A stretch of DNA of 64,000 bases from Jeotgalibacillus alimentarius (GCF_000829445.1 NZ_JXRQ01000016.1:102551-166550); one strand, 5' to 3'. Counted from the stretch's first letter, positions 36,733 through 45,963 are shown. Numbers and translations: made by a program. The notes: generated by a model not told the origin, from the sequence alone.

Positions 36733-36756
36733 TATTCAAAATAGATAAATAATTAA

Positions 36757-36789
36757 AAAGTACCGGATTGATGAAAAATCCGGTACTTT
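36757..36789 (-). terminator. Terminator of yfkAB
   Basis: AAAGTACCGGATT / AATCCGGTACTTT with a 7-nt loop, T-rich on the minus strand. Confidence 0.92.
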
Positions 36790-36798
36790 GGTTTGAAC

Positions 36799-37920
36799 CT
36801 ATTTTGTCAGCAGGGCACTTCTTTTCGTAAAGTCTGCTCCGCTATAATACATATCCTTTACAAGAAGGTTAGGACCAAGACAGCTGACAGCTGGGCAATG
36901 GCAGTTGACGCTTTTTGCATCCTCAGTTGTCATCCACCTGTTAAAGACATCAGGCAAAGTGTCCTGTTGGATATTTCCGAGCGGTGGCGTATTGTTAAAA
37001 TCAGTCACGATCACGTCTCCTGTAAACACATTCACGTTTAACCTGGATCGGCCATCCGGATCATTTCTGACAGTTACGTTCTTTTCACTGTAAAGTCGCT
37101 GAAGCAGCTCCCGATCTTTTTCAGACGTGCTGCAGGCGTAAAATGGCAGCGTGCCAAACAGCATCCACGTCTTCTGATCGCGGGTATCAAGTAAACGTTC
37201 AATCGCTTCGCGTGTTTCTTCTAGTGAAAGTGTTTCAAGTGATTCTGCGAATGAGCTTGGATACATCGGGTGAATTTCATGTCTTGCACACTTCATATCA
37301 TGAACCACTTCCCGGTGAATTCTCTCCATGTGCGGCAGCGTTTTTTTATTCAGCATCGTTTCAGCAGAAACCATGATACCTGCTTCACTCAGTGCACGGC
37401 TATTTTCGATCATTTTTTGGAAAAGTGCTGCGCGCTGTGCTTCAGAAGGCTTACGCTCCATTCTCGCAAACCCGGTATGGATGAATTCATCAACGGTTCC
37501 CCAGTTATGTGAAATATGTAAAACGTCCAGATAAGGAATGATCGGCTCATAGCGCTTCAGATCAATCGTCAGATTTGAATTCATCTGTGTGTGGACGCCT
37601 CGTTCATGGGTGTATTTCATGAGCGGCAGAACTGTGTTCTCTACAGATTTCTTCGACAGCATCGGCTCACCGCCTGTGATACTGAGCGTTCTGAGGTGTT
37701 CGATCTCATCAAGACGCTTTAAGATTAAATTCATATCCAGCGTTTCAGGATCTTTATTAGACAGGCTGTAACCAACCGCACAGTGCGCACATCTCATATT
37801 GCAGAGCGTCGTTGTTGTAAATTCCACATTGGATAAAGTCAGCTGTCCGAATTGCTTCATATCTTCATAAGCTTCCCATGGATCGTAGGAAGTTGTAATT
37901 GGCTGTTTTGTTATAGTCAT
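36799..37920 (-). CDS. yfkAB: Radical SAM protein YfkAB
   Basis: A 373-residue radical SAM enzyme. The [4Fe-4S] motif is C40-x3-C44-x2-C47 (TTLCNMRCAHCAVG). The C-terminus carries CxCxxxxC (NCHCPAVSCLG), the family-defining second cluster site. One continuous gene corresponds to what was first described as separate yfkA and yfkB. The reaction is unknown. A strong AAAGGAG site precedes the ATG. Confidence 0.9.
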   Translation of the reverse strand: MTITKQPITTSYDPWEAYEDMKQFGQLTLSNVEFTTTTLCNMRCAHCAVGYSLSNKDPETLDMNLILKRLDEIEHLRTLSITGGEPMLSKKSVENTVLPLMKYTHERGVHTQMNSNLTIDLKRYEPIIPYLDVLHISHNWGTVDEFIHTGFARMERKPSEAQRAALFQKMIENSRALSEAGIMVSAETMLNKKTLPHMERIHREVVHDMKCARHEIHPMYPSSFAESLETLSLEETREAIERLLDTRDQKTWMLFGTLPFYACSTSEKDRELLQRLYSEKNVTVRNDPDGRSRLNVNVFTGDVIVTDFNNTPPLGNIQQDTLPDVFNRWMTTEDAKSVNCHCPAVSCLGPNLLVKDMYYSGADFTKRSALLTK

Positions 37921-38053
37921 CGTATGATCTCCTTTTTAAGTACATTTGTTAGTATGGAAAAACCGTCTGTATAAGTCAATGAATATTCAGGGAAAGTTGC
38001 AGAAATGAGCAGAATCCGTTACGATAAGGACGGATTTGAAAGGAGTGAGAGGC

Positions 38054-38242
38054 ATGGGTAATGCTATTCACGATAATGACTCTCAGGTACTATACCTGAA
38101 GCAGCGTTTATCAATGTTTTTAGAAGTGCTGGAATCCGTAGATGCAGAAAGTACAGATCTTGAAGATATCGATCGCATGATTCAGATGCTTGATGATTTG
38201 GAATTAAAGGTACAGCAGTTTAAAAAAGACGATAACGAATAA
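38054..38242 (+). CDS. yfjT: Small acidic helical protein, YfjT/SE1561-like
   Basis: A 62-residue protein (MGNAIHDNDSQVLYLKQRLS...) that is acidic and predicted two-helical. It lies between yfkAB and the fumarase/pdaA genes, as yfjT does in B. subtilis. ATG 38054 follows AAAGGAGTGAGAGGC. The function is unknown; the name is based on position and size. Confidence 0.65.
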   Translation: MGNAIHDNDSQVLYLKQRLSMFLEVLESVDAESTDLEDIDRMIQMLDDLELKVQQFKKDDNE

Positions 38243-38245
38243 CAA

Positions 38246-38273
38246 AACAGGCCTTCCGGGGTCTGTTTTTTGT
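38246..38273 (+). terminator. Terminator of yfjT
   Basis: ACAGGCC-TTCC-GGGGTCTGT followed by TTTTTT. Confidence 0.85.
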
Positions 38274-38304
38274 TTTATAACGGATATCATCGTAGAGAGG
38301 GGCT

Positions 38305-38429
38305 GGAATACGACCACAACAGAGCTCGATGCGACTACAACCAGGTGGAATACGACCACAACAGAGCTCGATACGACCACAACCAGACGGAATACGACCA
38401 CAACCAAAGAAAATACAACCTCCGCTGGC
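38305..38429. repeat. Tandem 21/42-bp repeat array
   Basis: Two near-identical 42-bp units (38305-38346 and 38347-38388) and a third decayed unit. Each 42-bp unit is itself two related 21-bp subunits sharing the core ATACGACCACAAC. Reading frames stay open through the array on both strands because 21 is a multiple of three, but no ribosome site supports a gene. It fills most of the 340-base gap before fumA. Confidence 0.9.
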
Positions 38430-38580
38430 AACTATTCGACCTTCATCATAATGGGTATCCCATGCTAACCAGTTCATTCAATGTTTCTATTTTCGAAAAC
38501 GTTTCCAAACACCCTTTCCTTCAATAAAGCACCGGGTTATAATAAATCCGTTGAGTTTTGGGAGAGGGGTATACATACAG

Positions 38581-40116
38581 ATGAATATTGAAGCATTGGA
38601 AAACAGTGTATATGAATTAATCGTGGAAACATCCACTAACCTGCCAAAGGACGTGCGCCGTGCGATTCGCAAGGCGAAGGCGCAGGAGAACGCAGGGACA
38701 CGTGCAGCAATGAGTCTTGCAACGATCACACAGAATATCCAGATGGCAGATGAGAAAGTTTCGCCGATCTGTCAGGATACGGGGCTTCCGACTTTTAAAA
38801 TCAAAACCCCAATCGGTGTGAATCAGCTGGAAATAACCAAAGCGATTAAGCGCGCAATGGTACGTGCCACTGAAGACGGCAAAATGCGTCCAAATTCAGT
38901 TGATTCAATTACAGGAGAAAACAGCGGTGACAACCTTGGGGAAGGATTACCGGTGATTAAATATGAGCAGTGGGAAAAAGATGATATTGATATCCGTCTG
39001 ATTTTAAAAGGCGGCGGCTGTGAAAATAAAAACATTCAGTACAGCCTGCCATGTGAACTTGATGGTCTAGGCCGTGCCGGACGCGACCTCGATGGCATCC
39101 GTAAGTGCATTATGCATTCTGTCTATCAGGCACAGGGACAGGGCTGCAGCGCAGGTTTTATCGGTGTGGGGATCGGGGGAGACCGTTCTTCAGGATACGA
39201 CCTTGCAAAAGCACAGCTGTTCCGTTCATCTGAAGATGTAAATCCGAATGAGGATCTTAGAAAGCTTGAAGAATATGTCATGGACCATGCAAATGAGCTT
39301 GGTATTGGTACAATGGGCTTTGGCGGTGAGACGACACTGCTTGGCTGCAAGGTTGGTGTTATGCACCGTATCCCTGCAAGCTTCTTCGTCTCAGTTGCTT
39401 ACAACTGCTGGGCATTCAGACGCCTTGGTATTACAGTAAATCCTGAGACTGGAGACATTCAGGAATGGCTGTACCAGGAAGGTGACAAAATTTCATTTGA
39501 TGATGATCAGGCAGAAACGCCTGATGAGAAGCCTGAAATTGTTAAGTTGTCTGCCCCGATTTCTGAAGACCAGATCCGCACCTTAAAAGTAGGTGATGTC
39601 GTACAGATCGACGGCATGATGTACACTGGACGCGATGCGATCCATAAACATTTAAGCGATCACGACGCACCTGTAGATCTGAATGGTCAAATCATTTATC
39701 ACTGCGGTCCTGTCATGATGAAGGATGAGGAAGGAAACTGGCACGTGAAAGCAGCCGGTCCTACGACATCAATCCGGGAAGAGCCTTATCAGGGAGATAT
39801 CATGAAGAAATTCGGGATCCGTGCTGTGATCGGTAAAGGCGGTATGGGACCTAAAACGCTCAAAGCGCTTGAAGAACACGGAGGCGTCTACCTGAATGCA
39901 ATCGGAGGAGCCGCACAGTACTATGCAGACTGTATCCAGGGCGTTGAAGGCGTTGACCTGATGCAATTTGGCGTGCCGGAAGCAATGTGGCATCTGCGTG
40001 TTAAAGGATTCACAGCTGTTGTAACAATGGATTCACATGGAAACAGCCTTCATAAAGACGTTGACCAGTCATCTCTTGAGAAGCTGTCACGCTTTAAAGA
40101 GCCTGTATTCAGATAA
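38581..40116 (+). CDS. fumA: Class I fumarate hydratase, [4Fe-4S] type
   Basis: A 511-residue single-chain iron-sulphur fumarase converting fumarate and malate in the TCA cycle. The alpha part holds ICQDTGLPTF, GGCENKN and QGQGCSAGFIGVGIGGDRSSGYDLAK (cluster cysteines); the beta part holds TIRTLKVGDVVQIDGMMYTGRDA and GKGGM. It is unlike the class II FumC (CitG) of B. subtilis. Oxygen lability of the cluster would tie it to the stress genes around it. The start is inferred, since AGAGGGG lies 12 bases upstream. Confidence 0.93.
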   Translation: MNIEALENSVYELIVETSTNLPKDVRRAIRKAKAQENAGTRAAMSLATITQNIQMADEKVSPICQDTGLPTFKIKTPIGVNQLEITKAIKRAMVRATEDGKMRPNSVDSITGENSGDNLGEGLPVIKYEQWEKDDIDIRLILKGGGCENKNIQYSLPCELDGLGRAGRDLDGIRKCIMHSVYQAQGQGCSAGFIGVGIGGDRSSGYDLAKAQLFRSSEDVNPNEDLRKLEEYVMDHANELGIGTMGFGGETTLLGCKVGVMHRIPASFFVSVAYNCWAFRRLGITVNPETGDIQEWLYQEGDKISFDDDQAETPDEKPEIVKLSAPISEDQIRTLKVGDVVQIDGMMYTGRDAIHKHLSDHDAPVDLNGQIIYHCGPVMMKDEEGNWHVKAAGPTTSIREEPYQGDIMKKFGIRAVIGKGGMGPKTLKALEEHGGVYLNAIGGAAQYYADCIQGVEGVDLMQFGVPEAMWHLRVKGFTAVVTMDSHGNSLHKDVDQSSLEKLSRFKEPVFR

Positions 40117-40121
40117 ATTCC

Positions 40122-40152
40122 GAAGCACTCACTTATAAGTGGGTGCTTTTTC
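40122..40152 (+). terminator. Terminator of the fumarase gene
   Basis: AGCACTCACTT / AAGTGGGTGCT followed by TTTTT. Confidence 0.9.
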
Positions 40153-40204
40153 TATGTATACCACCAATCCAACTGCACAATTTAATGATAGAAGGGAGGT
40201 TCAT

Positions 40205-40969
40205 ATGAAAACACTTTACTCAATTATAGTGGTACTTTTTTTATTCCTGGGCTACTCACTGTCAGTCTATGCCCAAACTCATCACTGGGGGTTCAAGCGG
40301 TCTGCGGGCGGCGAACAGCCTGATGCGGGCGCTGTGTATAATGACTTGCTTGAAAAGCACGGCGCTTACTATAAAGGGTCTCCAGATGAGAAGATTGTAT
40401 ACTTCACATTTGATAACGGTTTTGAAAATGGTTATACAGAAAAGATCCTTGATGTACTGAAAGAAGAGAAAGTGCCGGCGACATTTTTCCTGACGGGTCA
40501 CTACCTTGAAAGTGCAGCGCCGCTGGTAAAAAGAATGGCAGATGAAGGTCATATCATTGGCAACCACTCCTGGGGACACCCTGACTTTTCAACACTCAGT
40601 GAAGCGCAGATGAAAGAGGAGTGGGCGAAGGTTAAAAAGAAAACTGAAGAACTGACCGGACAGAAAGAAATGAAATATGTCAGGCCGCCTGAAGGGGTAT
40701 TTAATGAGCTATCGTTAAAAGTTGCAAATGATGAAGGCTATACGCATGTTTTCTGGTCGCTGGCATTTGTAGACTGGTATCACGAAAAGCCTCAGGGGGC
40801 AGATTACGCCTACAATGAAATTATGAAACAGCTGCATCCGGGTGCTGTGATTTTGCTTCACACCGTCTCTTCTGACAATGCCGGCGCGCTACAGCGGGTT
40901 ATTCATGATATGAAGAAGCAGGGGTACTCATTTGAAACGCTTGATCACCTGACAAAGAATCCTTCTTAA
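40205..40969 (+). CDS. pdaA: Polysaccharide deacetylase PdaA (muramic delta-lactam formation)
   Basis: A 254-residue exported NodB-type deacetylase. A signal peptide (about 1-22, ending SVYAQ) is followed by VYFTFDNGFENGYTEKIL (motif 1, with TFDNG instead of the usual TFDDG, as in PdaA), HIIGNHSWGHP (motif 2), YVRPPEGVFN (motif 3) and AVILLHTVS. PdaA removes acetyl groups of N-acetylmuramate in spore cortex so muramic lactam forms, which is needed for germination. GGGAGG precedes the ATG. Confidence 0.93.
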   Translation: MKTLYSIIVVLFLFLGYSLSVYAQTHHWGFKRSAGGEQPDAGAVYNDLLEKHGAYYKGSPDEKIVYFTFDNGFENGYTEKILDVLKEEKVPATFFLTGHYLESAAPLVKRMADEGHIIGNHSWGHPDFSTLSEAQMKEEWAKVKKKTEELTGQKEMKYVRPPEGVFNELSLKVANDEGYTHVFWSLAFVDWYHEKPQGADYAYNEIMKQLHPGAVILLHTVSSDNAGALQRVIHDMKKQGYSFETLDHLTKNPS

Positions 40970-40992
40970 AACGGGCAGCTGCCCGTTTTTTT
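40970..40992 (+). terminator. Terminator of pdaA
   Basis: AACGGGCAGCTGCCCGTT followed by a T run. Confidence 0.93.
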
Positions 40993-41032
40993 AATGGGTG
41001 CATGTTATAATCAGAAAAAAGGCGTGAAGCAG

Positions 41033-41899
41033 ATGTGGCAGCATGAAATAAATATAAAAGGCCCATACGATTTTGAACGTGTACTGGACAGAATGCGACT
41101 CGATCCGCTTGTTGTAATTGATCAGGCAAATCTGCGTCTTTCCCTGCCGGTTGAAATTGAGCACAAACAGGCAGTACATATTACATTTACAGGAAGCGTG
41201 GATTCACCTTCTTTCAAAGTGGAAGGCAAACATGACCAACAGGCAGCCATTCAGGTTGTAAAACGGGTGCTGCAGCTTGAGCGGGGACTGCACGAGATAC
41301 ATGCGCATTTTAAGGATTCATCACTCAAGGCGATCTTTGAAGAGCATGCAGGAACGCCACTTGTACTCGAGCCGACACCATACAGCTGTCTGTTAAAAAG
41401 TGTGATTCATCAGCAGCTGAATATGTCTTTTGCAGCGACATTGACAGAGCGGTTCGTTAAAACGTTTGGTGAGCAGGTGGATGGCGTATGGTTCTATCCT
41501 GATCCTGAAAAAGTCGCAGATATCCCGCTTGAAAAGCTGAGGGAAATGCAGTTCAGCCAGAGGAAAGCTGAATATTTGATCGGAATAGGTGAAAAAATCA
41601 CCTCAGGAGAGCTTGATCTGAATGCACTCAGTCAAGAGGATGACGGAGAAGTCATCAAACAATTAGTGAAGATCAGAGGAATTGGCCCCTGGACCGCTCA
41701 GAGTGTGCTATTATTTGGGTTTGGCAGAATGGATATTTTTCTGCCGGCAGATATCGGTATTCAAAATGCATTGAAAAAGCATTTTCAATTAGATGATAAG
41801 CCTGCTTTGGATGACATGGAGGTTTGGCTTAAGGACTGGCGTCCGTGTTCGAGCTATGCCTCCCTTTATTTATGGCGGAGCATTGAAACAGGGAAGTGA
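41033..41899 (+). CDS. yfjP: DNA-3-methyladenine glycosylase II (YfjP-like)
   Basis: A 288-residue HhH-GPD base-excision enzyme. The helix-hairpin-helix [17 protein letters not shown] and the catalytic aspartate in [10 protein letters not shown] are present; the start of the domain ([18 protein letters not shown]) has the QQ typical of AlkA. TATAAT at 41006 and AAAGGCGTG before the ATG support the start at 41033. It is followed closely by the rRNA methyltransferase gene, as B. subtilis yfjP-yfjO. Confidence 0.9.
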   Translation: MWQHEINIKGPYDFERVLDRMRLDPLVVIDQANLRLSLPVEIEHKQAVHITFTGSVDSPSFKVEGKHDQQAAIQVVKRVLQLERGLHEIHAHFKDSSLKAIFEEHAGTPLVLEPTPYSCLLKSVIHQQLNMSFAATLTERFVKTFGEQVDGVWFYPDPEKVADIPLEKLREMQFSQRKAEYLIGIGEKITSGELDLNALSQEDDGEVIKQLVKIRGIGPWTAQSVLLFGFGRMDIFLPADIGIQNALKKHFQLDDKPALDDMEVWLKDWRPCSSYASLYLWRSIETGK

Positions 41900-41900
41900 A

Positions 41901-43274
41901 ATGATGAAACAGGTTGATATAGAAGTGAAGCAGGAATTCCCGCTGACGATCAAGCGTCTCGGCATTAATGGTGAAGGCGTCGGTTATTTTAAAAAGCAGG
42001 TTGTTTTTGTGCCGGGTGCACTGCCTGGAGAAGAGGTTGTTGCTGAGGTAACAGATGTTAAACCAAAGTTTGCAACAGCTAAAATTAAAACAATCCGGAA
42101 AGAATCACCTGAACGTGTTCAGCCTCCTTGTCCTGTCTATGAAGCCTGCGGCGGATGTCAGCTGCAGCACGTGACATACAGTGAACAGCTGAAGTTCAAA
42201 AAAGATCTGATCCACCAGGCGCTCGAACGACATGCGAAGGATCTTGCAGACAGCATCGAAGTAAAAGATACAATTGGAATGGAAGATCCGTGGCGCTACA
42301 GAAACAAAAGCCAGTTCCAGATGGCAAAACAGGGTAAAAAGGTCATTGCAGGCCTTTACAGTATGAACTCCCACGAACTGGTTGATATCAAAGAATGTAT
42401 TGTGCAGCGTAAAGAAACGAATAAAGCCACTCAGGTTGTCAGAAAACAGCTTGAGAAGCTCGATATTCCCATTTACAATGAGCGCACGAAAAAAGGCTGC
42501 GTCCGTACAATTGTGACGCGTGTTGGTATTCATACAGGTGAAGTACAGATCGTGCTTGTCACAGCTGATGAAGAGCTGCCGAATAAAGACAAGCTGATCA
42601 CACAGCTTGAAAATAAAATGCCTGAAGTAAAATCGATTATGCAAAACATTAACCCGACTTCAACTTCAATGATTTTCGGAAAGAAAACAGTGAAGTTATC
42701 CGGTAAGGCGACGATTGAAGAAAAACTTGAAGAATACACGTATCACTTATCTGCACGCGCATTTTTCCAGCTGAATCCTGTTCAGACGGTAAAGCTGTAT
42801 GACGAAGTAAAAAAGGCAGCTGCACTTACAGGGAAAGAAAAAGTAGTGGATGCCTACTGTGGGTCCGGAACAATTGGTCTCTGGCTTTCAGACGGAGCAT
42901 CAGAAATCCGCGGAATGGACGTCGTGAAAGAATCGATTATAGATGCCCGTCAGAATGCGCAGAATCACGGCGTGAAAAAGTACGATTATCAGGTCGGGAC
43001 TGCAGAAGAGTGGATGTTCAAGTGGAAAAGAGAAGGTTTTAAGCCGGATGTAGTGGTTGTGGATCCGCCGAGAACCGGGTGCGATGAGAAACTGCTTGAT
43101 ACAATTCTTTCTCTGAAGCCGAAAACATTCGTCTATACGTCATGTAACCCATCGACACTGGCAAAAGATTTGAAGAGACTGTCGGGACAGTATAAAATTG
43201 AATCTATTCAGCCAGTCGATATGTTTCCTCAAACAAGCCAGGTTGAAAGTGTCACAAAGCTTGTATTGAAGTGA
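41901..43274 (+). CDS. yfjO: TRAM-domain 23S rRNA (uracil-5-)-methyltransferase, RlmD family
   Basis: A 457-residue enzyme. N-terminal TRAM domain (about 10-65), iron-sulphur cysteines C77, C83 and C86 ([16 protein letters not shown]) plus a fourth near IKECIVQ, SAM domain ([16 protein letters not shown]) and catalytic [13 protein letters not shown] with C-terminal QVESV. It methylates U to m5U in 23S rRNA or tRNA; the paralogue YefA is RlmCD in B. subtilis. The ATG at 41901 overlaps AGGGAAGTGA, two bases after the previous stop. Confidence 0.9.
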   Translation: MMKQVDIEVKQEFPLTIKRLGINGEGVGYFKKQVVFVPGALPGEEVVAEVTDVKPKFATAKIKTIRKESPERVQPPCPVYEACGGCQLQHVTYSEQLKFKKDLIHQALERHAKDLADSIEVKDTIGMEDPWRYRNKSQFQMAKQGKKVIAGLYSMNSHELVDIKECIVQRKETNKATQVVRKQLEKLDIPIYNERTKKGCVRTIVTRVGIHTGEVQIVLVTADEELPNKDKLITQLENKMPEVKSIMQNINPTSTSMIFGKKTVKLSGKATIEEKLEEYTYHLSARAFFQLNPVQTVKLYDEVKKAAALTGKEKVVDAYCGSGTIGLWLSDGASEIRGMDVVKESIIDARQNAQNHGVKKYDYQVGTAEEWMFKWKREGFKPDVVVVDPPRTGCDEKLLDTILSLKPKTFVYTSCNPSTLAKDLKRLSGQYKIESIQPVDMFPQTSQVESVTKLVLK

Positions 43275-43306
43275 AGCTGATTCCTGCTGGAAAAGGAGGA
43301 ACAATA

Positions 43307-44698
43307 GTGGATATTCAGACAAAAGAAGATGTTCAACAGATCATTGATCAACAAAAGACATTCTTTCACAGCGGTGTCACGAAAGATGTAAAGTTCCGTA
43401 TCAGCCAGTTGAAGAGGATGCAGCGGGTGATTAAAGAGTATGAACAGGACATTCTTGATGCTTTAAATAAAGACCTCGGCAAAAATGAATTTGAAGGGTA
43501 TGTCACAGAAATCGGTTTTACACTAAAAAGTATTAAGACCATGATTAAAAACGTAAAAGAATGGTCTCAGGACGAAAAGGTGAAAACACCGATTTTCCAG
43601 ATGCCTTCAAAAAGTTTTATTATGAAAGAACCATATGGCAGCGTATTAATTATCGGGCCATTCAACTATCCGTTTCAGTTACTGATTGAGCCGCTTCTTG
43701 GCGCGATGGCAGCGGGGAACTGTGCGGTGCTTAAGCCTTCTGAAAGCACACCTGAAACAGCAAAAGTTGTACGTAAAATGATTGAAGACAACTTTGATCC
43801 GGCATATCTGAAGGTCGTTGAAGGTGAGAAGGAAGAGACATCTCTTCTGATCAATGCACCATTCGATTATATGTTCTTCACGGGCAGTGTGCCTGTCGGT
43901 AAGATTGTCATGGAAGCCGCTTCTAAAAACCTGGTGCCACACACACTCGAACTCGGTGGGAAAAGTCCAACAATTGTTGACGAAACTGCCGACCTTGATA
44001 AAGCGGCACGAAGAATCATGTGGGGTAAGCTGATCAACTCAGGGCAGACATGTATCGCACCTGACTATCTGGTGGTGCATGAATCAGTGAAAGATGAACT
44101 CGTTGAAAAGTTGAAAGAAACGATCTATGAATTTTATGGGGACGATATTCAGCAAAACGATGAATTTGGCCGTATTGTTAACGAAAAGCACTTCGACCGT
44201 CTTCAGGACATCATCAACCGTGACAAGGACCTGATTGTGTTCGGCGGGAAAACTGACCGTGATGATAAATATATTGAGCCGACGATTCTTGACGGTGCTG
44301 ACTGGTCAGCTGCAGCGATGGAGGATGAGATCTTTGGTCCGGTTCTTCCTGTACTGACGTATACAAAGCTTGATGATGCGATTAACATGATTAATGAACA
44401 TCCGAAGCCTCTGGCGCTTTATGTGTTCACAGAGAACAGTCATAATGAAAATCAGGTGCTTGGCCGGATTTCATTCGGCGGAGGCTGTGTGAATGATACG
44501 ATCAGTCATGTATCGAATGAGTACCTGCCATTTGGCGGTGTGGGTCATTCGGGCGTTAATGCGTATCATGGTAAACACAGCTTTGATACGTTTACGCACC
44601 GGAAGAGTATGATGAAGAAGAGTACGAAGGTGGATGTGAAGTTAGCATTCCCGCCTTATAAAACGAGTCTGGATACGATTAAGAAGCTGCTTGGATAA
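43307..44698 (+). CDS. Aldehyde dehydrogenase (class 3, YwdH-like)
   Basis: A 463-residue NAD(P)-dependent dehydrogenase. Catalytic glutamate in LELGGKSPTIV, catalytic cysteine in NSGQTCIAPDYLV, nucleotide-binding FTGSVPVGK. The C-terminal hydrophobic tail of long-chain fatty-aldehyde forms is not obvious. GTG 43307 follows AAAGGAGGAACAATA; the frame from 43271 overlaps the upstream gene. It is adjacent to, but oriented with, the methyltransferase gene. Confidence 0.9.
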   Translation: MDIQTKEDVQQIIDQQKTFFHSGVTKDVKFRISQLKRMQRVIKEYEQDILDALNKDLGKNEFEGYVTEIGFTLKSIKTMIKNVKEWSQDEKVKTPIFQMPSKSFIMKEPYGSVLIIGPFNYPFQLLIEPLLGAMAAGNCAVLKPSESTPETAKVVRKMIEDNFDPAYLKVVEGEKEETSLLINAPFDYMFFTGSVPVGKIVMEAASKNLVPHTLELGGKSPTIVDETADLDKAARRIMWGKLINSGQTCIAPDYLVVHESVKDELVEKLKETIYEFYGDDIQQNDEFGRIVNEKHFDRLQDIINRDKDLIVFGGKTDRDDKYIEPTILDGADWSAAAMEDEIFGPVLPVLTYTKLDDAINMINEHPKPLALYVFTENSHNENQVLGRISFGGGCVNDTISHVSNEYLPFGGVGHSGVNAYHGKHSFDTFTHRKSMMKKSTKVDVKLAFPPYKTSLDTIKKLLG

Positions 44699-44723
44699 GT
44701 AGGGCAGTTTTCAATAACGCGTC

Positions 44724-44842
44724 CCTGTTCCGTGGAGGACTGCGCTTTCCTGCCCCCGGGCGGTGAGCCTCCTCGAGCTTCGCTCTGCGGGGTCTCACCT
44801 GTCCCTTCCTGGGGCGGGAGTCTCCGTCCTCCACTCCACAGG
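44724..44842 (-). repeat. Dispersed structured repeat, subfamily C
   Basis: On the minus strand the basal helix is GTGGAGGAC / GTCCTCCAC and the outer ends CCTGT / ACAGG also pair. GACAGGTGAGACCCCGC, the hairpin GAGC-GAA-GCTC, GAGGAGGCTCACC and GGAAAGC appear in the family order. It differs in sequence from subfamilies A and B but not in layout. Confidence 0.75.
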
Positions 44843-44857
44843 TCCGCTGAGTCAAAT

Positions 44858-44904
44858 GAAAAAGGAAAGAATGCTGTCTGTATAAAGCACTCTTTCCTTT
44901 TTTA
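44858..44904 (+). terminator. Terminator of the aldehyde dehydrogenase gene
   Basis: AAAAGGAAAGAATGCT / AGCACTCTTTCCTTTT hairpin followed by T residues; it lies between two repeat elements. Confidence 0.82.
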
Positions 44905-44929
44905 TTACATAATTTTAAAGTAAAAACTA

Positions 44930-45040
44930 GGTGAGCGTAGTGGAAGGCGGTGACTTCGGGACGATTAGCGGGATAGCTGAGGAGGCTCAGCGACCGCCGT
45001 CCGGAAAGCACCGCCTGCAGCGCAGCGAACCGGTTACTAA
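44930..45040 (+). repeat. Dispersed structured repeat, subfamily B (copy 2)
   Basis: Closest relative of the copy at 15.6 kb (AAGGCGGTGAC ... GCACCGCCTGCAGCGCAG). Relative to it, a 20-nt segment between two AGCTGA words is missing, removing the GACCCCGC-hairpin part. It sits just past the end of yfhF on the opposite strand. Confidence 0.75.
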
Positions 45041-45057
45041 GACTGAGGCATATACTA

Positions 45058-45963
45058 TTATTTATCATAAATCTCCTTCAAAGCATCATGCAGCAACGGA
45101 TATTTAAAGCTAAAGCCGTGTTCTTCAAGTACTTTAGGAAGCACTTTGTTTCCTTCAAGAACGAGCGCGCTTTTGTCACCGAGGGCAATCTTCAATGCAA
45201 ACCCCGGTACAGGCATCCAGTGCGGGCGATTGAGGACTGATCCGACTGTTTTGCCGAAATCCTTCATTTTCATCGGATTAGGAGCTGTCACATTCACAGG
45301 ACCCTCAAGTGTTTCGTCTTCAATCGCATGCCACACTGCTCTTGCCACATCTTCATGGTGGACCCATGAGAGCCATTGTCTGCCTGATCCCACTGTGCCG
45401 CCGGCCATTAATTTGTATGGAAGGACAATGTTAGGCAGGGCGCCATCATCTTTCCCGAGAATGATCCCAAAGCGTGCGCATACAACACGAACGCCTTCAT
45501 CTTCAGCAAGCTTTGCTTTATGCTCCCAGTCAATCACTGTTTCAGCAAGAAAATCACTGCCTCTTTCATGCGCGCTTTCTGTATAGATTTTTGTCTCAGA
45601 AGGCGGATAGATCCCGATTGCACTTGCATTGACGAGCACTGAAGGTGTGTCTTCAAATGAACGGATCAGCCTCAGAATTTCATCTGTTGCTTCCATACGG
45701 CTGTCATAGATTTTCTTTTTCTGCTCATCACTCCATCGTCCGTTATTAATGGATTCTCCTGCAAGGTTAATCACGGCATCAATCTTCGGCAGTTCTTTTT
45801 CAGGTGCTGCACCATCAGTCAGCCACTTCACATACGTCACATGCGGTCTGGATTGTTTATTTGTACTTCTGGTTAGTATAAAAACTTCATGCCCTTTATC
45901 AGTCAGAAGTTTTGTGATTGATTTTCCGGCAAATCCTGTTCCGCCGCTTAGTAAAATATTCAT
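45058..45963 (-). CDS. yfhF: TIGR01777 family NAD-dependent epimerase-like protein YfhF
   Basis: A 301-residue extended SDR. The Rossmann motif LSGGTGFAGKSI begins the protein; VNASAIGIYPPSE, SWVHHEDVARAVWHAI, VNVTAPNPMKMKDFGKTVG and the C-terminal DUF1731 region (EEHGFSFKYPLLHDALKEI) identify the family (related to SulA-like and YfhF proteins). Function unknown. ATG 45963 has GGAGGGG upstream. It is divergent from recX, as in B. subtilis. Confidence 0.9.
   Translation of the reverse strand: MNILLSGGTGFAGKSITKLLTDKGHEVFILTRSTNKQSRPHVTYVKWLTDGAAPEKELPKIDAVINLAGESINNGRWSDEQKKKIYDSRMEATDEILRLIRSFEDTPSVLVNASAIGIYPPSETKIYTESAHERGSDFLAETVIDWEHKAKLAEDEGVRVVCARFGIILGKDDGALPNIVLPYKLMAGGTVGSGRQWLSWVHHEDVARAVWHAIEDETLEGPVNVTAPNPMKMKDFGKTVGSVLNRPHWMPVPGFALKIALGDKSALVLEGNKVLPKVLEEHGFSFKYPLLHDALKEIYDK

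Noticed and set aside
38305..38429. CRISPR-like array
   Set aside because: The repeats are directly adjacent with no unique spacers, and no cas genes are present.
38270..38527. 85-codon frame across the tandem repeat (EYDHNRARYDHNQT-like repeats), with frames on the other strand as well
   Set aside because: It starts with TTG inside the yfjT terminator, lacks a ribosome site, and the open frames follow from the 21-bp period.
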